Below, piece by piece: positions 28,356 to 39,740 of a stretch of 64,000 nt of DNA. Position numbers and translations under genes: made by a program. The notes beneath the pieces were generated by a model that worked only from the letters and a program-made list of their open reading frames with translations, searched no databases and was not told where the DNA came from. Within the stretch, counting starts at the first letter, position 1. The number at the start of each line of letters is the position of its first letter. The DNA is from Dendrolimus kikuchii (lineage: Eukaryota; Arthropoda; Insecta; Lepidoptera; Lasiocampidae), in assembly GCA_019925095.2 (NCBI GenBank), contig CM034392.1, positions 22,665,887 through 22,729,886 of the forward strand. The letters run 5' to 3'.

Positions 28356-29150
28356 AAAAAATGCACTGAAAAAAATACGTGTTCTGTGGATGGAGAAGCA
28401 CATAAATCACCGAACACTACGGGGTGTAATGATATTGATTAAATTAAATGTATGTTATTTTCAGAGATATTAAAAATTATCGACCAAATTGCTAGTTTCG
28501 CTTCCTTTTCATATTTTTCCTACCCGACTATTCCATATCACAAGGTATTGGTAATATCATGCTGAATCGACATTGCAGCCATAAAAAAATACATTAATTT
28601 TTTGAGTGATTCATACAAATAGGAGCGTTTAATATCGGAAGCGTTTATTAAACTGATTTTTAAGATAACAAAATTAAATATTGAATCGAGTTTATTTGCA
28701 CCTGTCTCATTTCACGACTCACGTCCTTGTTCATGTATATTTGAGTGGGATTTAAGATTCATTTTAGAGGTGCAGATAAAAAACACAAAATTAGTCCAGT
28801 TTGGTAACCAGATTACTTTGACGTTTTTATTAATATTGTAGGGTCTTTGATGCCGGTGGTCTGTGGCTTTGGCCACGAAAATTTCGTTCCTAATAACCAT
28901 TTTACTAAAATTCAACCTGTACAATCATATTATGTTTACTGTAAATATGTTCGGGCTTATTCATAGAGAAAGTAAGTCTGACCGCTTCTTTAAGGACCAC
29001 AAAGAAGCGTCCAAACTTATTATAACCCTCTATGAATACGACCGGTAATATTTACCACGATAAACATGGGGTGATTTGATAATTCTTACGCAACCTCTAT
29101 AACTAAAAATTATTTTATTCTAAGATATTATCGGATTGAGTTTGTATATT
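28356..29150. other. Duplicated non-coding block, copy A
   Basis: Matches 53931-54270 (with a deletion of about 240 bp in this copy) and 57828-58515. At about 28450 it shows the empty site of the copy-B mariner. Short open frames at 28712-28924 are shared with copy B, but they are explained by recent duplication and overlap a hairpin. Confidence 0.55.
28958..29038. repeat. 81-bp imperfect hairpin, copy A
   Basis: TATTCATAGAG pairs with CTCTATGAATA, and inner GCTTCTTT pairs with AAAGAAGC. It is present unchanged at 58332-58412. It looks like a tiny MITE (ends starting GGGCTTATTCATA are common in Lepidoptera). Confidence 0.6.
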
Positions 29151-29157
29151 ATTATTA

Positions 29158-30226
29158 TTGTTTTTTACAAGGGGAAATCCATTTGCGGACCCCCCGCCAG
29201 GGAGACTTCGGCGGGGGAGTGTGGGACTCGCCGGCTAGAGAAGCCGGAATGCCCACTAAAACCCCTTGGTGCCACCTGACGCCATGAGCCGGGGTCACGA
29301 GATATGCGTGAGCTTTTCTTCCGCGACCCCGGCTGGCGTGGGCCCACCCCAGCAAGGGGCGGGCCTCTCCGTGCTCATGTTTGAGAGGGGCGCGCGCGGG
29401 CACCGACGCGCCACCTACTCAGCGGCTTTAGATGCGGGTGACGGCCTTATAGCCTCCCCTGACCGTCACCCGCGCCGCGCGTTCATGGCGGCTGGAGGTC
29501 CGTGTTCCTCCGGCGCCGAGACCGGTTATTGCGGCGGGAGAGGAGCACAGCTGCTCGCTCTCTCTCCCGCTCCGCCGCCTTCTTGGCGGACATGACGGCC
29601 TCGCAAAAGGAGGCGACGGCTTCCCATTCGGGTTGGACCCCGACCATGGCCTGGACCACGACCGGGAGCGACAGGTCATTTCCGATAGTGGCGCCGAGGA
29701 CACGGCGCTCCTCTTCCCAGGCTGGACACTCCTACAGAGTGTGCAGCGGCGTGTCCTCGACGCTGGCACTGCAGTGCTGGCACCCTGACGACGATTCACG
29801 CCCTATCTGACACAGGTACCGACCGAAGCAGCCGTGCCCGGTCAGTACCTGCGTCTGGCGGAACGTCAGGGTGCCGTGCCTCCGGTCTATCCATTTTGGC
29901 AGGACGGGCCTAATTGCCTCTACGATCCTATGACCGGCGCTAGGGTGCGCAAGTCGGTTCTGCCATTCCACCATGAGATCCCGCCGGAACTCCGCCCTTT
30001 TAGCCTCGATTTCCCGAGGCGCAGGGCGGCAGTCCCGACTGAGGGCGTCCTTGCGCCAGTCGTACACGGCCGCAAGGACGCGCGCCTCTAGATCCCATGG
30101 TGGGGATCCGGCTAGGAGGGAGGCCGCCTCGAAGGAGATCGTACGATACCCCCTTATCGCCCTGACGGCCAGCGCGCGCTGCGGACGTCGCAGCAACGCG
30201 GCGTTCTTGGCCGTCAGGGACTCCGC
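29158..30226 (-). mobile_element. 5'-truncated R1-clade LINE, second family
   Basis: The minus strand encodes the C-terminal part of an R1-type ORF2: RALAVRAIRGYRTISFEAA, SLLAGSPPWDLEARVLAAV, TLTFRQTQVLTGHGCFGRYL and the Cys/His end (GCQHCSASVEDTPLHTL). A GC-rich 3' region and an (AAT)n-like tail at about 29145-29158 follow. The sequence differs clearly from the LINE at 44684. Copy B lacks it and has about 110 bp (58516-58626) in its place. Confidence 0.82.
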
Positions 30227-30474
30227 TTTTAACGTGTATGTTAAAGCATAGAACAGGCCTTCACGGATGTGTCGTTCAATCTAATAAACCAAAATTAACT
30301 ACAACATAATAACATAACATAAGCTCCGTACAATGTCAAAATTCAACCGATATATGGCAAGGCAAGTGGAATGAGGAAATTGCAACAAAATAAAAGCACT
30401 TCTTTAAGTGAATAAAAAATAAATAATATCACATGAATAATAACAATTTCCGGTAAAATTATGAAAGTCTGGCT

Positions 30475-31701
30475 TTAACATTTTTTTTTCGGTGGTGGAG
30501 GACAAGGTGAAGATTTGCTACCACCTCCACCAGCTCCTCCCAGGCACGTTTCCATCAACAACCCACATACTAGATAAGGATCACAATCGCCGGCAGGTCT
30601 TCTATCTTCAATGTATCCTTTATCTTTTTCCTTGATACCCCTTTGCAAACGAACTGATGTTTTTCTATTCGCAATACCCCAGGAGAATTTATCGAAAGGA
30701 GATGTTTCAAATTTTCCAGACAGTCTCATTTTATTTGTCATCTCATCATTACCGTAAACCTTCATATGTTTCATGTGATTCGTTTCTAATTTTTTCATAC
30801 ATTCTTCAATAAATTTATAGCCGCCCTCCGTACGCATTTTATTTGTACTAAAATTATGATGCATTCCCACGCCAGGATGCAAATGCCCGAATGGTTTAGG
30901 ATGGTATGTAATGTCAACACCATAATCTTCAGCCACACGAGACATTATGTAGCGAGATATCCACAAGTCATCTGCGCCTTTAATACCATTTGAAACGCCT
31001 ATCTGCCATTCCCAACACGCAAACATAACTTCTGCGTTAGTTCCTTCGAAATCGAGTCCAGCATATAAACATGCCTTTGCGTGGGCTTCGGACACATCTC
31101 TACCTGCAATATACTTAGCACCCACGCCACAATACGAGTATTGATATTTTACTGCTGGAAACCCTCCCCCTTTAGGCCAGCCCAGACCCCAGCCATCTAC
31201 GTCAACCATTGTATATTCTTGTTCAAGTCCAAACCACGGTTCTTCTGCAGCATGTAGCTCACACAAGTTGTTACAGTATTTTCTGTTGTTACTTGCTGCT
31301 GGTTTCCCATCACTATGATAAACTTCACATAGAATTAAAACGTGTGGTTCACATCGAAATGGATCTTTATAGATGGCACAGGGTTTTAATGTTGTATCAG
31401 AATTATCCGCAGTTGCTTGTCCAGTCGAACTACCATCAAAATGCCACTCAGGGGCTTGCTCTGGACAAAAAGGCATGTATGTAAGAATTCTGTCTTTACA
31501 TCTCATGTTAATTCCTGACCCATCAATCCATACGTAAGTAGCTAATATTTTATTGCAAGGCATGGGTAGTCTCATATATCTATCAAAAACTTTTTTATTC
31601 ATTATGTGATTTATCGAATGTTTCAGCAAAGTTCTTTTTGCCATAACTAAAGTATTAACACCTATACGTACGGTTAAAAAGCTTTTCCGCATCGCTTCCA
31701 T
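30475..31701 (-). CDS. Glutamine-synthetase-like protein GS-A, copy A
   Basis: A 408-residue intronless frame with glutamine synthetase architecture: beta-grasp (ATYVWIDGSG 54-63, FDGSSTGQA 88-96) and catalytic domain with metal ligands EQE (160-162), AEVM...WEW (223-232), HHNFS (281-285) and EDRRP (365-369). Classical enzymes join ammonia to glutamate using ATP. Here several usually fixed residues differ: the glutamate-contacting loop NGAG reads PGVG (Pro276), HETS reads FETS (331-334), and RRPSANCDP reads RRPAGDCDP. Activity is therefore uncertain. The N-terminus (1-45) is basic, possibly for mitochondrial import as in insect GS1. The C-terminus has an odd Gly-rich then PPPPKKKC tail (390-408). 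Its tandem neighbour GS-B lies 278 bp upstream. Copy B differs at three residues (Y75C, I110M, K407N). Confidence 0.88.
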   Translation of the reverse strand: MEAMRKSFLTVRIGVNTLVMAKRTLLKHSINHIMNKKVFDRYMRLPMPCNKILATYVWIDGSGINMRCKDRILTYMPFCPEQAPEWHFDGSSTGQATADNSDTTLKPCAIYKDPFRCEPHVLILCEVYHSDGKPAASNNRKYCNNLCELHAAEEPWFGLEQEYTMVDVDGWGLGWPKGGGFPAVKYQYSYCGVGAKYIAGRDVSEAHAKACLYAGLDFEGTNAEVMFACWEWQIGVSNGIKGADDLWISRYIMSRVAEDYGVDITYHPKPFGHLHPGVGMHHNFSTNKMRTEGGYKFIEECMKKLETNHMKHMKVYGNDEMTNKMRLSGKFETSPFDKFSWGIANRKTSVRLQRGIKEKDKGYIEDRRPAGDCDPYLVCGLLMETCLGGAGGGGSKSSPCPPPPKKKC

Positions 31702-31979
31702 TTCTATTTTATTTGATTCTTGATTTATATTTATTTATTGTTTCATTATTTACCGAAATTACTAATAATTTTGAAAATATTTCACTAAAATTGAATTTAT
31801 AAATGTCAATGTTACAATTCTAATTTATGTTTCCCTGTGTAATTAAAATAAAACCAGTTATATATGATTTGTTAAAAAGGTTCTATTATGGAAGCATAAA
31901 ATAAAATTATATATTTATATTCCGAAATATTTTGTAGCGGAAATTAATTGGATAGCTTTCAGTAACTAGCGACATAAAT

Positions 31980-33157
31980 TTAAGTACACGTCTCTGCCAA
32001 AACTGCACATACTCTATAAGGATCACAATCACCAGCTGGTCTTCGATCTTCCAGAAACCCTTTTCCTAGAGTCTTAACACTTCTTTGTAGTCTTAGTGAG
32101 GCACTCCTATCATCCACACCCCATTCACATTTTTCAAAAGAAGCAGTCTCAAATTTTCCAGTTAGCCGCTTCTTGTTCTCTTCTCCGTCACCGAGACCGT
32201 AGTTTTTTATATCTTGTTCATGCCTTTCACATGGAATTTTACATATTCTTTCAATTTCTTTAATACCTCCTTCACTTCTCATTTTGTTGATTCTGAAATT
32301 ATGGTGACATCCTATTCCTGGTTGGTTTTTACCCATTGGTTTGGGATGGAACCTAACAATAACACCGAAGTGTTCTGCAATCCGACTGAGTAAATATCTA
32401 CCCACCCATAAATCATCGGCTGCTTTAATACCCATGGTAGTACCCACTTTAAATTCCCAAGAAGCTTTCATTACTTCTGCATTAGATCCCCCATAATCCA
32501 AACCTGCATAAATACAAGCTCTTGCGTGACATTCTACAATTTCTCTTCCAGAAACATGATCACCAATACCACAGTATGAGTACTTTGCTTCAAGCGATGG
32601 ATAGCCTCTTGATTTTGGCCATCCCAATGGCCATAAATCATTATCGAATAATGTGTACTCTTGTTCTATTATTCTAACCATGGGTTTTGATGGGAAATCT
32701 TACTTAAAACATTGGCACAATGTGTTCTGTGATTAGTTGCTGTTGGAGTTCCGTTACCGTGATACGTTTCACACAGTACCAGAATGTGAGGGCTTTTACG
32801 AAAAGGGTCTATGTGTATAGCTGAAGGTATTAACAAAGTATCTGAATCGTCTGTCTTTGTTTGGCCTGTTGAACTACCATCAAATGAACATTTTGGAACT
32901 GTTTCTAAATCCCATGGAACTTTGTCCAGTACCCGATCTTTGCACCGCATATGTATTCCACTGCCATCTCGATTCATACATACGTTGCAAATATTTTTTT
33001 CGTATGGTAAATGTAAATTTAGGTAGTGAGTGTAATAAGAGTCTAATGGAGTTGAGATTTTTGTTGTCCAGAAAATAATCCTATTTGGCTCACCTGTCTG
33101 AGATTTAACTTCCGTACAGTTAAGAAGCTATTCAAATAAAACTTCGAGCAAAACATT
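31980..33157 (-). pseudogene. Glutamine-synthetase-like GS-B, copy A (frameshifted)
   Basis: Aligns end to end with the open copy at 60378-61550 but is broken. A 2-nt insertion near 32683-32690 shifts the frame just before EQEYTLFDND, a 2-nt insertion near 32971-32976 disrupts WIDGSG, and a 1-nt insertion lies near 32995. Two ORF pieces remain (31980-32681 and 32669-32977). Changes at motif residues (KWSFDG to KCSFDG) also suggest relaxed constraint. The 3' part still carries HHNFR and RRPAGDCDPY. Confidence 0.85.
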
Positions 33158-33830
33158 TCAGTATTTTTTTGTTAGATTAAACTATTTACGTTGGTCATGG
33201 TATTTTGAAACGTAATCTAATAAGCAATGACTACAAATATAAGAATTATCTTTGTAAAACAGGATACGCACTTTAAATTGAATTTTAGGGTTCTAGAAGC
33301 AACGGATAAAATGTGAACATTCATCACCTCTGCAAACCTTCGCTGATGTGATGTGAAATCGTCATTTAAATATGCATATCGTTGAGGGGTCGAAGTTCGA
33401 AAAAAAGTTTACTGGTAAAGAAAAAGGGTACTTTAAAAAATTATAAGTCATTCATTCGAGTGGCTACAACTACAATCCATAGACAAAAATTATGGTTTTT
33501 ATTATAAAAAATGTCAAAAACAGCATACTTCACATGCCGCACGCTGTCACCGGTCGAAACCGGCAATAGTGTTGTCGGTGCTTGATTATCGATATTATAT
33601 TTGAATTCATAAAAGTTTAAATTGATAACCGAAAAGACTACTATTTTCCAAAGTCACTAAAAAAGCTAGTTAAATTAATAGAAAATCTATATATAAATAA
33701 AAACTGACAATATGCTTAAAGTGGCCTGTTGGTGCTAGATGGGAAATCAGGTATATGTGGTGCAAAATAAAAAGCAAAATAAGGAAAGCCTATGTCAAGC
33801 AGTGAATAGCCTCCCTTAATATTTGCTAAT
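33158..33830. other. Duplicated upstream flank of the GS pair, copy A
   Basis: Matches 61551-62510 apart from a copy-B insertion of about 280 bp. Promoter elements for the minus-strand GS-B gene are expected just right of 33157, but I see no convincing TATA box. Confidence 0.45.
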
Positions 33831-34127
33831 AATAACAGCCCATAAACGTCCCACTGCTGGGCTCGGGCCTCCCACTATAGGGAATCGGACAGTATACCCG
33901 CCACACTTGTCCAAGGCAGGTTAGCAGACACATCAGTTATCTCAATTTGTAGGTTTCATCACGATGTTTTCCTTCACCGTCACCGTTGTTACAATTACCG
34001 CATGCTAGGTAATTGTAACAATATGGGCATTAAGTCAGAAAACTGCCTAAGTGGTGCATGCGTGTCAGTCAGATTTAAATTCGCGCCCTTTGAATTTGGA
34101 ACGCGTGTGCTAGCCATTACGCTACCA
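33831..34127 (-). repeat. tRNA-headed SINE, copy A
   Basis: On the minus strand it starts with TGGTAGCGTAATGGC, resembling a tRNA A box, followed by GC-rich sequence. Toward its 3' end it carries the widely repeated GTGAAGGAAAACATCG and GCCCAGCAGTGGGACG motifs. The B box is decayed here but clearer in the copy-B counterpart (GGGTTCGCTCC). Confidence 0.55.
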
Positions 34128-34620
34128 AAATTTTTATTAAATAATAAATCTATTATTAGCTGGTTAAGAGACAAATTCTTTTACATACTGCGCAAAATTG
34201 ACGGTTACTGTTGTGTAAAACGAGGTTTAAGTAGTCTCGCAGATTTCTGATTTCTGTATAAGTATCATAAAGACGCCATTAAACTTGACACGAATTATAT
34301 TTTCCCTGCGTCTTTAGTTATACTAAATTCATATAGCGGCTGCGCCAAATTTATGGCTTGTCTAGATTAATTATAGTGACTGTTTTAAATCATCTACTAC
34401 TTGTGTTGAATTTGTTGGAGCTGTAGCTGGCCCTATAGAAAAACTTTAGAATTCAAATAAGTTGGTTACCTAGCTACAACTATAAAATAACAGAGAAAAT
34501 TTTGGCAGTGTCATTGAAAAGTTAATCTCATATACATAATATACTGTTAAGAGAATTGTCAGGTGTCAGATAACTATAGTAGACGTATTGAAAAAAAATC
34601 TCTGCTTATATTATTTTTTT
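34128..34620. other. End of copy A and unique spacer
   Basis: The duplication ends at 34338. From there to the LINE the sequence is AT-rich and unique in this window, with no gene recognised. Confidence 0.5.
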
Positions 34621-34678
34621 GTATTTCGCTTTCTGTTACATTGGTGTTGTTAAGTATATTTTATTCTTTTTTTCCATA

Positions 34679-35725
34679 ATGTCCTCTGTTGGCGAGGATG
34701 TTCCTCCGGACAGGGGCAAATTACTTTTTGATTCTGATATGGACGTGTCCCCAACGGTTTATCAATCATCTAAAAAATTACTCTTGTTGCTGCTTCAATT
34801 CAGCACACGTTTGTTCGCCCAGGTTACGAACCCAACACTAGAATTACATATTCTGAGCAAGATTCTTGTCTGGTTTGGGTAACGATGAATACTCTACATC
34901 AAATAACATGAGAGCTCTTAAGATTGCTCAAATCATTTACAATAGCAAGGTATCAGGTGTCGACGAAATTAAAAGTATTGGTCGAAATAAAGTGTCTGTT
35001 ATTTTCAAAAATCATCTTGACGCAAATTGTTTTGTATCTGACACTATTCTTAGCTCTCATAACCTATCCACTTCTAATCCTCGTTTCCAGATTACGCGCA
35101 TGGGCGTCCTCACTCAAATTCCTTTGGAATGGTCATTACAAGAACTGGTTGAATCAACTGAATGTCGTTCCGGTGCTTCTCTAGTAATTAGGGCAACGCG
35201 TCTAAATAAAAAAAGGGTATCGATGGGAACACGGTTTGGGAACCCACTGGTACCGTGGTTCTTACCCTATTAGGTCAAGTCTTGCCTGACCATGTTTATT
35301 GCTTCAATATGTCTCTGCCGATGGAATTATACACACTACCCACTATTCAGTGCCACAGATGTAGTCGGTTTGGCTATGTCCGCGACCAGTGCCGTTCCTC
35401 TCCCCGTTGCTCCCGCTGTGTTGGTTCTCATGATTGCACTGCCTGTAATACCCCCGCTGACAATGTGTCATGCTTGTTCTGCTCAGGAAGTCATTTAGCT
35501 ACAGGCAGCAAATGCCCCGAGCATTCTCGTCAAAGAGCTATAAAACTAGCTATGTCCCAGGACAATATAAGCTATATGGAAGCAGCTAAAGTTTTCCCAC
35601 GTGTACGTAGACCCTTCTCTGATATTGTTAACTCTTCTCTTCCTAGTAAATCGGTATACATTAACAGATCTTCTAATTATATTTATCTACCCTCTCCGTC
35701 CTCTGATTCCCCTTCCTTATCTTAG
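34679..35725 (+). pseudogene. LINE ORF1 (gag-like), frameshifted
   Basis: Begins MSSVGEDVPPDRGKL and continues in another frame as NNMRALKIAQIIYNSKVSG and later ITRMGVLTQIPLEWSLQEL. After a further shift come the knuckles CHRCSRFGYVRDQC, CSRCVGSHDC and CLFCSGSHLATGSKC. At least two frameshifts are needed to connect the pieces. Confidence 0.7.
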
Positions 35726-36018
35726 CCTTCTACCTCCTCTTATAAGAAATCTGTTCCCATCGTTCGCCGACCTAAATCCCTTCCTAGCAAGTCTTACGAC
35801 CACCAAGCGCATAAGAGCATAATAGCATCCCCTCCCCCGACTCTTCCTAATGTTTGTGCCCTTAATAATAATATCTCTACTATTAAAGTTTTCCCAAATG
35901 ATGGCCTGGTTCAACTTATGACTAAAACTTTATTAAATATTTTTTCTAAATTCGAAAATGGTTTACTGTGCAACGTCTCAGAAATGGTTCAATCCATCGT
36001 TTAATTTATTTCTAAATA

Positions 36019-36744
36019 ATGGCTAAGAACATCATGCAATGGAAGTATCGTAGCATTAAAAATAAAAAACAAGATCTTATCTATCTGTTCAACCGGTTTA
36101 GCCCTTTGGTCTTTGGCATTTCGGAGACATGGTTGTGTCCTGGCTCCCTGTTTAGGTTGCCGGGATATTCATGTCTTCGAGATGACAGAGATAATGGCTG
36201 GGCTGGTTCTGCCCTACTTATGAATCGAAATTTTCCTTTTTCCCAAATTCCTACCGTTCAACATTCTCCCGATCTTAATATTGTTGCTGCTCGCTCTATT
36301 GATATTACTTTTGTTTCATTGTATGTTCCTTATCCTAATAATAATATTATCTTGGAATTAACATCCATTCTATCCTCTCTTCCTAAACCCCTTATTATCC
36401 TAGGCGATTTCAACATTCGTCATACTATGTGGGACTATCCTTTTTACGGCTCCGTTGCTTCACCCTTTCTCAATATGCTAGATGGCTTAGATTTATGTGT
36501 CCTAAATGACGGCACCCCTACTCGCAGAGTTCCTCCTACTCAAAACGTTAGCGCCCCAGATTCAACCTTATGCTCTCCCTCTTTAACTAGGTTACTTACT
36601 CGGTCAGTTTTGCCTCATTATTTTGGCAGTGATCACCTCCCCATTTTAATTTTGTTTGCTAATTCTTTCTCTCCAAACCCAGCTCTCCCACCTATTTTAA
36701 ATTTCAGAATTGAAAAGGCCAACTGGGATAGATTTTCCAATTGA
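36019..36744 (+). pseudogene. LINE endonuclease domain
   Basis: A 241-codon open frame contains VFGISETWL (catalytic Glu), PLIILGDFNIRHTMW (metal-binding Asp/Asn), NVSAPDSTLC where family members have SAIDL, and FGSDHLPIL (the SDH motif). Most catalytic residues remain, but the frame stops before RT. It is part of a dead LINE. Confidence 0.75.
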
Positions 36745-37247
36745 TAATTTAATGTCTCTCCCTTCTATCGCCCTTGGTAACGTTGCTTCTGTCTACAATG
36801 AATTCACTTCTATTCCAAATTTCTGCTGCTAATTTGTCTATCCCCTTAAAAAATTCTGCGCGTAACAAACTGCTTTCCCCAGCATGGTGGGATTCCGAAT
36901 GCTCTGTAGCTGTCAAGGAAAGAAAAGAACCCGAAACAAAGTTTTCTAGGGACCTTTCTTTAGAAAACTTTGTTAACTTCAAAAAAGTATGTGCTCGTAC
37001 TAAACGGTTCCTACATTCATAAAAGAAATCCGGATGGCATTCATTTTGCGAGTCTTTTTGTCCGAGATCTCCTTCCACTCTTATATGAAGATAAATTAAA
37101 GCTTTTTGTTTGTCACAAAATAATCCTAATATTTCCTCTAATGACCCTTCGTAGCGTCCTGATTTTGTTTCTAAACTTTCTCCTCCTTCTGTCCCACATA
37201 TATATTGTATCCCCTCCATATTTCCTTCCACTGCTGACTCAAGTGGA

Positions 37248-38123
37248 ATGAAATCAGAATTTTCTTATGCGGAACTGTGTTGCGCCTTGGATCATCTCCG
37301 GGATTCTGCTCCAGGTACCGATGGTATCCCATATTCCTTCATTACTAGATCTTCCGAAATCTCTAAAGGTTTTTTCTCAAACTCCTTAACTCCAACTATA
37401 TTCTTGTCCGGGTCTGTTCCAGATTCATGGAGAACTCAGGTAATCATTCCAATATTAAAACCGGGTAAAGACCCGTCTAATTCAGATTCCTATAGACCTA
37501 TTGCTTTATCATCTGTCTTCGCTAAAATAATGGAACATCTTATGAAAAATAGACTTAAATGGATCGTTGAAAGTAGAGACTTTCATGCGAACAGCCAATT
37601 TGGCTTTAGAGGAGGTCTTGGCACTATCGATAGTTTCAGTTTACTAACTTCTGAAATCCATCTTGCTTTTTCTCGCAATGACCATGTGATAGGGGTATTT
37701 TTAGACATTTGTTCCGCATATGGTAGCGTTGACCTTCCCTTACTTAGATCGAAAATGTTTCGTCTGAGTTTACCTCCAAGAATTATCAATGTCATCTGTA
37801 GCATGTTTATGGAAAGTACCATATTAATCCGCTCTGCTAACTATGATATTCCTCCGAGACCTATCTGGAAAGGCTTACCTCAAGTTTCAGTACTTAGCCC
37901 TCTTCTGTATAGTTTGTTCACAGCCGATTTGGAAACGTCAGTTAATTGTTTTTGTAAAATTTTGCAATACGTTAACGATATCGCTTTATTTGCCACCTCA
38001 TCTTCTTTTTCTGATGCTTGCAACCGACTTAATTCTGCTCTATATTATTTAAATCAATGGCTCACAGATAATGGCCTCTCCCTCTCTCCACTGAAAAGTT
38101 CCGCTCTCATTTTTTTAACGTAA
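37248..38123 (+). pseudogene. LINE reverse transcriptase with changed catalytic residues
   Basis: RT motifs are recognisable: APGTDGIPYSF, SDSYRPIALSSVFAKIMEHL, SQFGFRGGLGTIDS, FLDICSAYGSVDLPLL (motif A) and ILQYVNDIALFATS (motif C). Motif A has AYGSV where AYDSV is usual, and motif C reads YVND instead of YADD, so one of the two catalytic aspartates is Asn. Polymerase activity is not expected. Confidence 0.75.
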
Positions 38124-38839
38124 ACGTTCTGTTCCTGCTATTGATACACACATTGATAACCAATCTATTTCTATTCATGATAATGTTTAAATTCTTAGGC
38201 TTTTATTTGGACTCCAAATTGTCAGGCATCTATCATCTTAATTACATTTGTGCAAAGGCGGAAAAAAATAATATTTTGCGGGCTCTTTCTGGCGTCAAAT
38301 GGGGGTTCCACCCCTTCAATCAGAAACTCGTTTAAATGCCATTGTAAGGAGCCATTTTGATTATGGTTGTTTTTTATTAGAAACTTGCAACAAACTTTCC
38401 CTATCGAAGTTTGACAGGATTCAAGCTAAATGTCTGCGCATTATTGCAGGCTCCATGAAATCTTCTCCTACTAATGCACTTCAGGTTGAATGCTTAGATC
38501 TCCCCTCTTCCTGCGTCGGCAACTTCTGGCTGACAGATTCTTCTTCAGAGTGGCAGAGCTCGCTAATCACCCTCTTTTAGGTCTTCTTGATAGTTTACTC
38601 CAGCTTACTTCTACTTCCCCTTATTGGAGTCACAAGTCTCCTACAATTTGATTAAATCCTATAAGAAATTTAGTAACCTCCCTTATAAACTTTTCCAAAA
38701 TTCTAAAAATTTCATTTTTGAATTTAGTTTTGAAAGTCTTTTGTTTCAGCCCAATATCATCTTTAATTTTGGAGTAAGCAAAGAAACTTCTGGTGCTAAC
38801 CATGTTTTCAACCAAATTATTCAGGAACATTGGCCTGAC

Positions 38840-39300
38840 TGGCTTCTTATCTTCACTGACGCTTCAAGAATGAATGACGACGGTCCTCTTGGTGCTGCAG
38901 TTTGGATCCCTAAGTTTAAAATTATCCTCAATTATAAAATTCCCTCCCTTAATTCTGTTTTTTCCGGTGAATCTATAGCCAACCTTGAAGCCGCCCTTTA
39001 TATAGAATCCCATCGCCTTAGTAAGTCTATCATTTTCACTGATTCTTTGAGCTGCTTACAAGATATTTCTAAGTCCCCTTTTCTTTCCAATCATATTTCC
39101 CCACATTCTTTTCTTTTCTTTACAATAGTTACTCTTTGGGTTTGGAAGTATTTCTAGCCTGGATTCCTGGTCACTCTGGCATCTGTGGAAATGAAAGTGC
39201 TGACAAGTCTGCCAAAAAAGCTGTTTACGCCAGTTATAGTAAATATTCCAAGTGTTTCCCGCGCGATCTTCGAGCCCTCGCTAAACCTGAAATTATGAAA
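38840..39300 (+). pseudogene. LINE RNase H domain (frameshifted)
   Basis: WLLIFTDASRMNDDGPLGAA provides the first Asp, SGESIANLEAAL the Glu and IIFTDSLSCLQDI the second Asp. A frameshift then moves the last block, IPGHSGICGNESADKSAKK, into another frame. The order and motifs match the RNase H of the LINE at 19300-20231. Confidence 0.7.
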
Positions 39301-39644
39301 TCATGGAATGGCTAAATTCTTATCAAACTGTTGGAAAGCGCTATGCTAATCTCCTACCCCTTATCCCCTCGTTCCCCTGGTTTTTCCGTTTCCACAACAT
39401 CCCTAAAAAATATTCTTCCATTATAATTCGTTTATGTCTTGGCCATGTTTGTTCCCTTTTTTTTTGTTCCATAGAACATATCTTTCTCCATTACCGTAAA
39501 ATTTCTACTCCCCTTTATGATATTCTTCCTGTTAATTGCCCTCGACCTGTTAATAGTAGTGTTCTTTTAATTTTATCGTATAAATCATTTGTATATATTC
39601 TTTGCAAATTCTTGACTGTGAATAAAATTATCTTATAATAGATT

Positions 39645-39740
39645 GTACAGTATATATATATGTAAATATTTATTTATATGGATTGTATAGTATATATATA
39701 TATTGATTTTATAGTATATATATATATATATATATATATT
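39645..39740. repeat. (TA)n tracts in a LINE 3' region
   Basis: Three TATATATA runs separated by TTTATAGTATA-like units lie between the LINE RNase H and its A-rich tail. Confidence 0.8.

Larger units (their letters stand above)
15856..34338 (+). repeat. Segmental duplication, copy A
   Basis: Four blocks match copy B in the same order and orientation: 15856-16576 with 43297-44015, 17232-18654 with 51987-53419, 27848-29150 with 53420-58515 (less the mariner), and 30226-34338 with 58627-63242. The right edge is sharp: both copies share TTCATATAGCG and then diverge. The left edge lies within vig, which continues only in this copy. Confidence 0.9.

Noticed and set aside
28712..28924. Minus-strand 70-codon frame preserved at 58086-58298
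   Set aside because: Preservation is explained by recent duplication. It has no domain, and the substitutions do not favour synonymous sites by eye.
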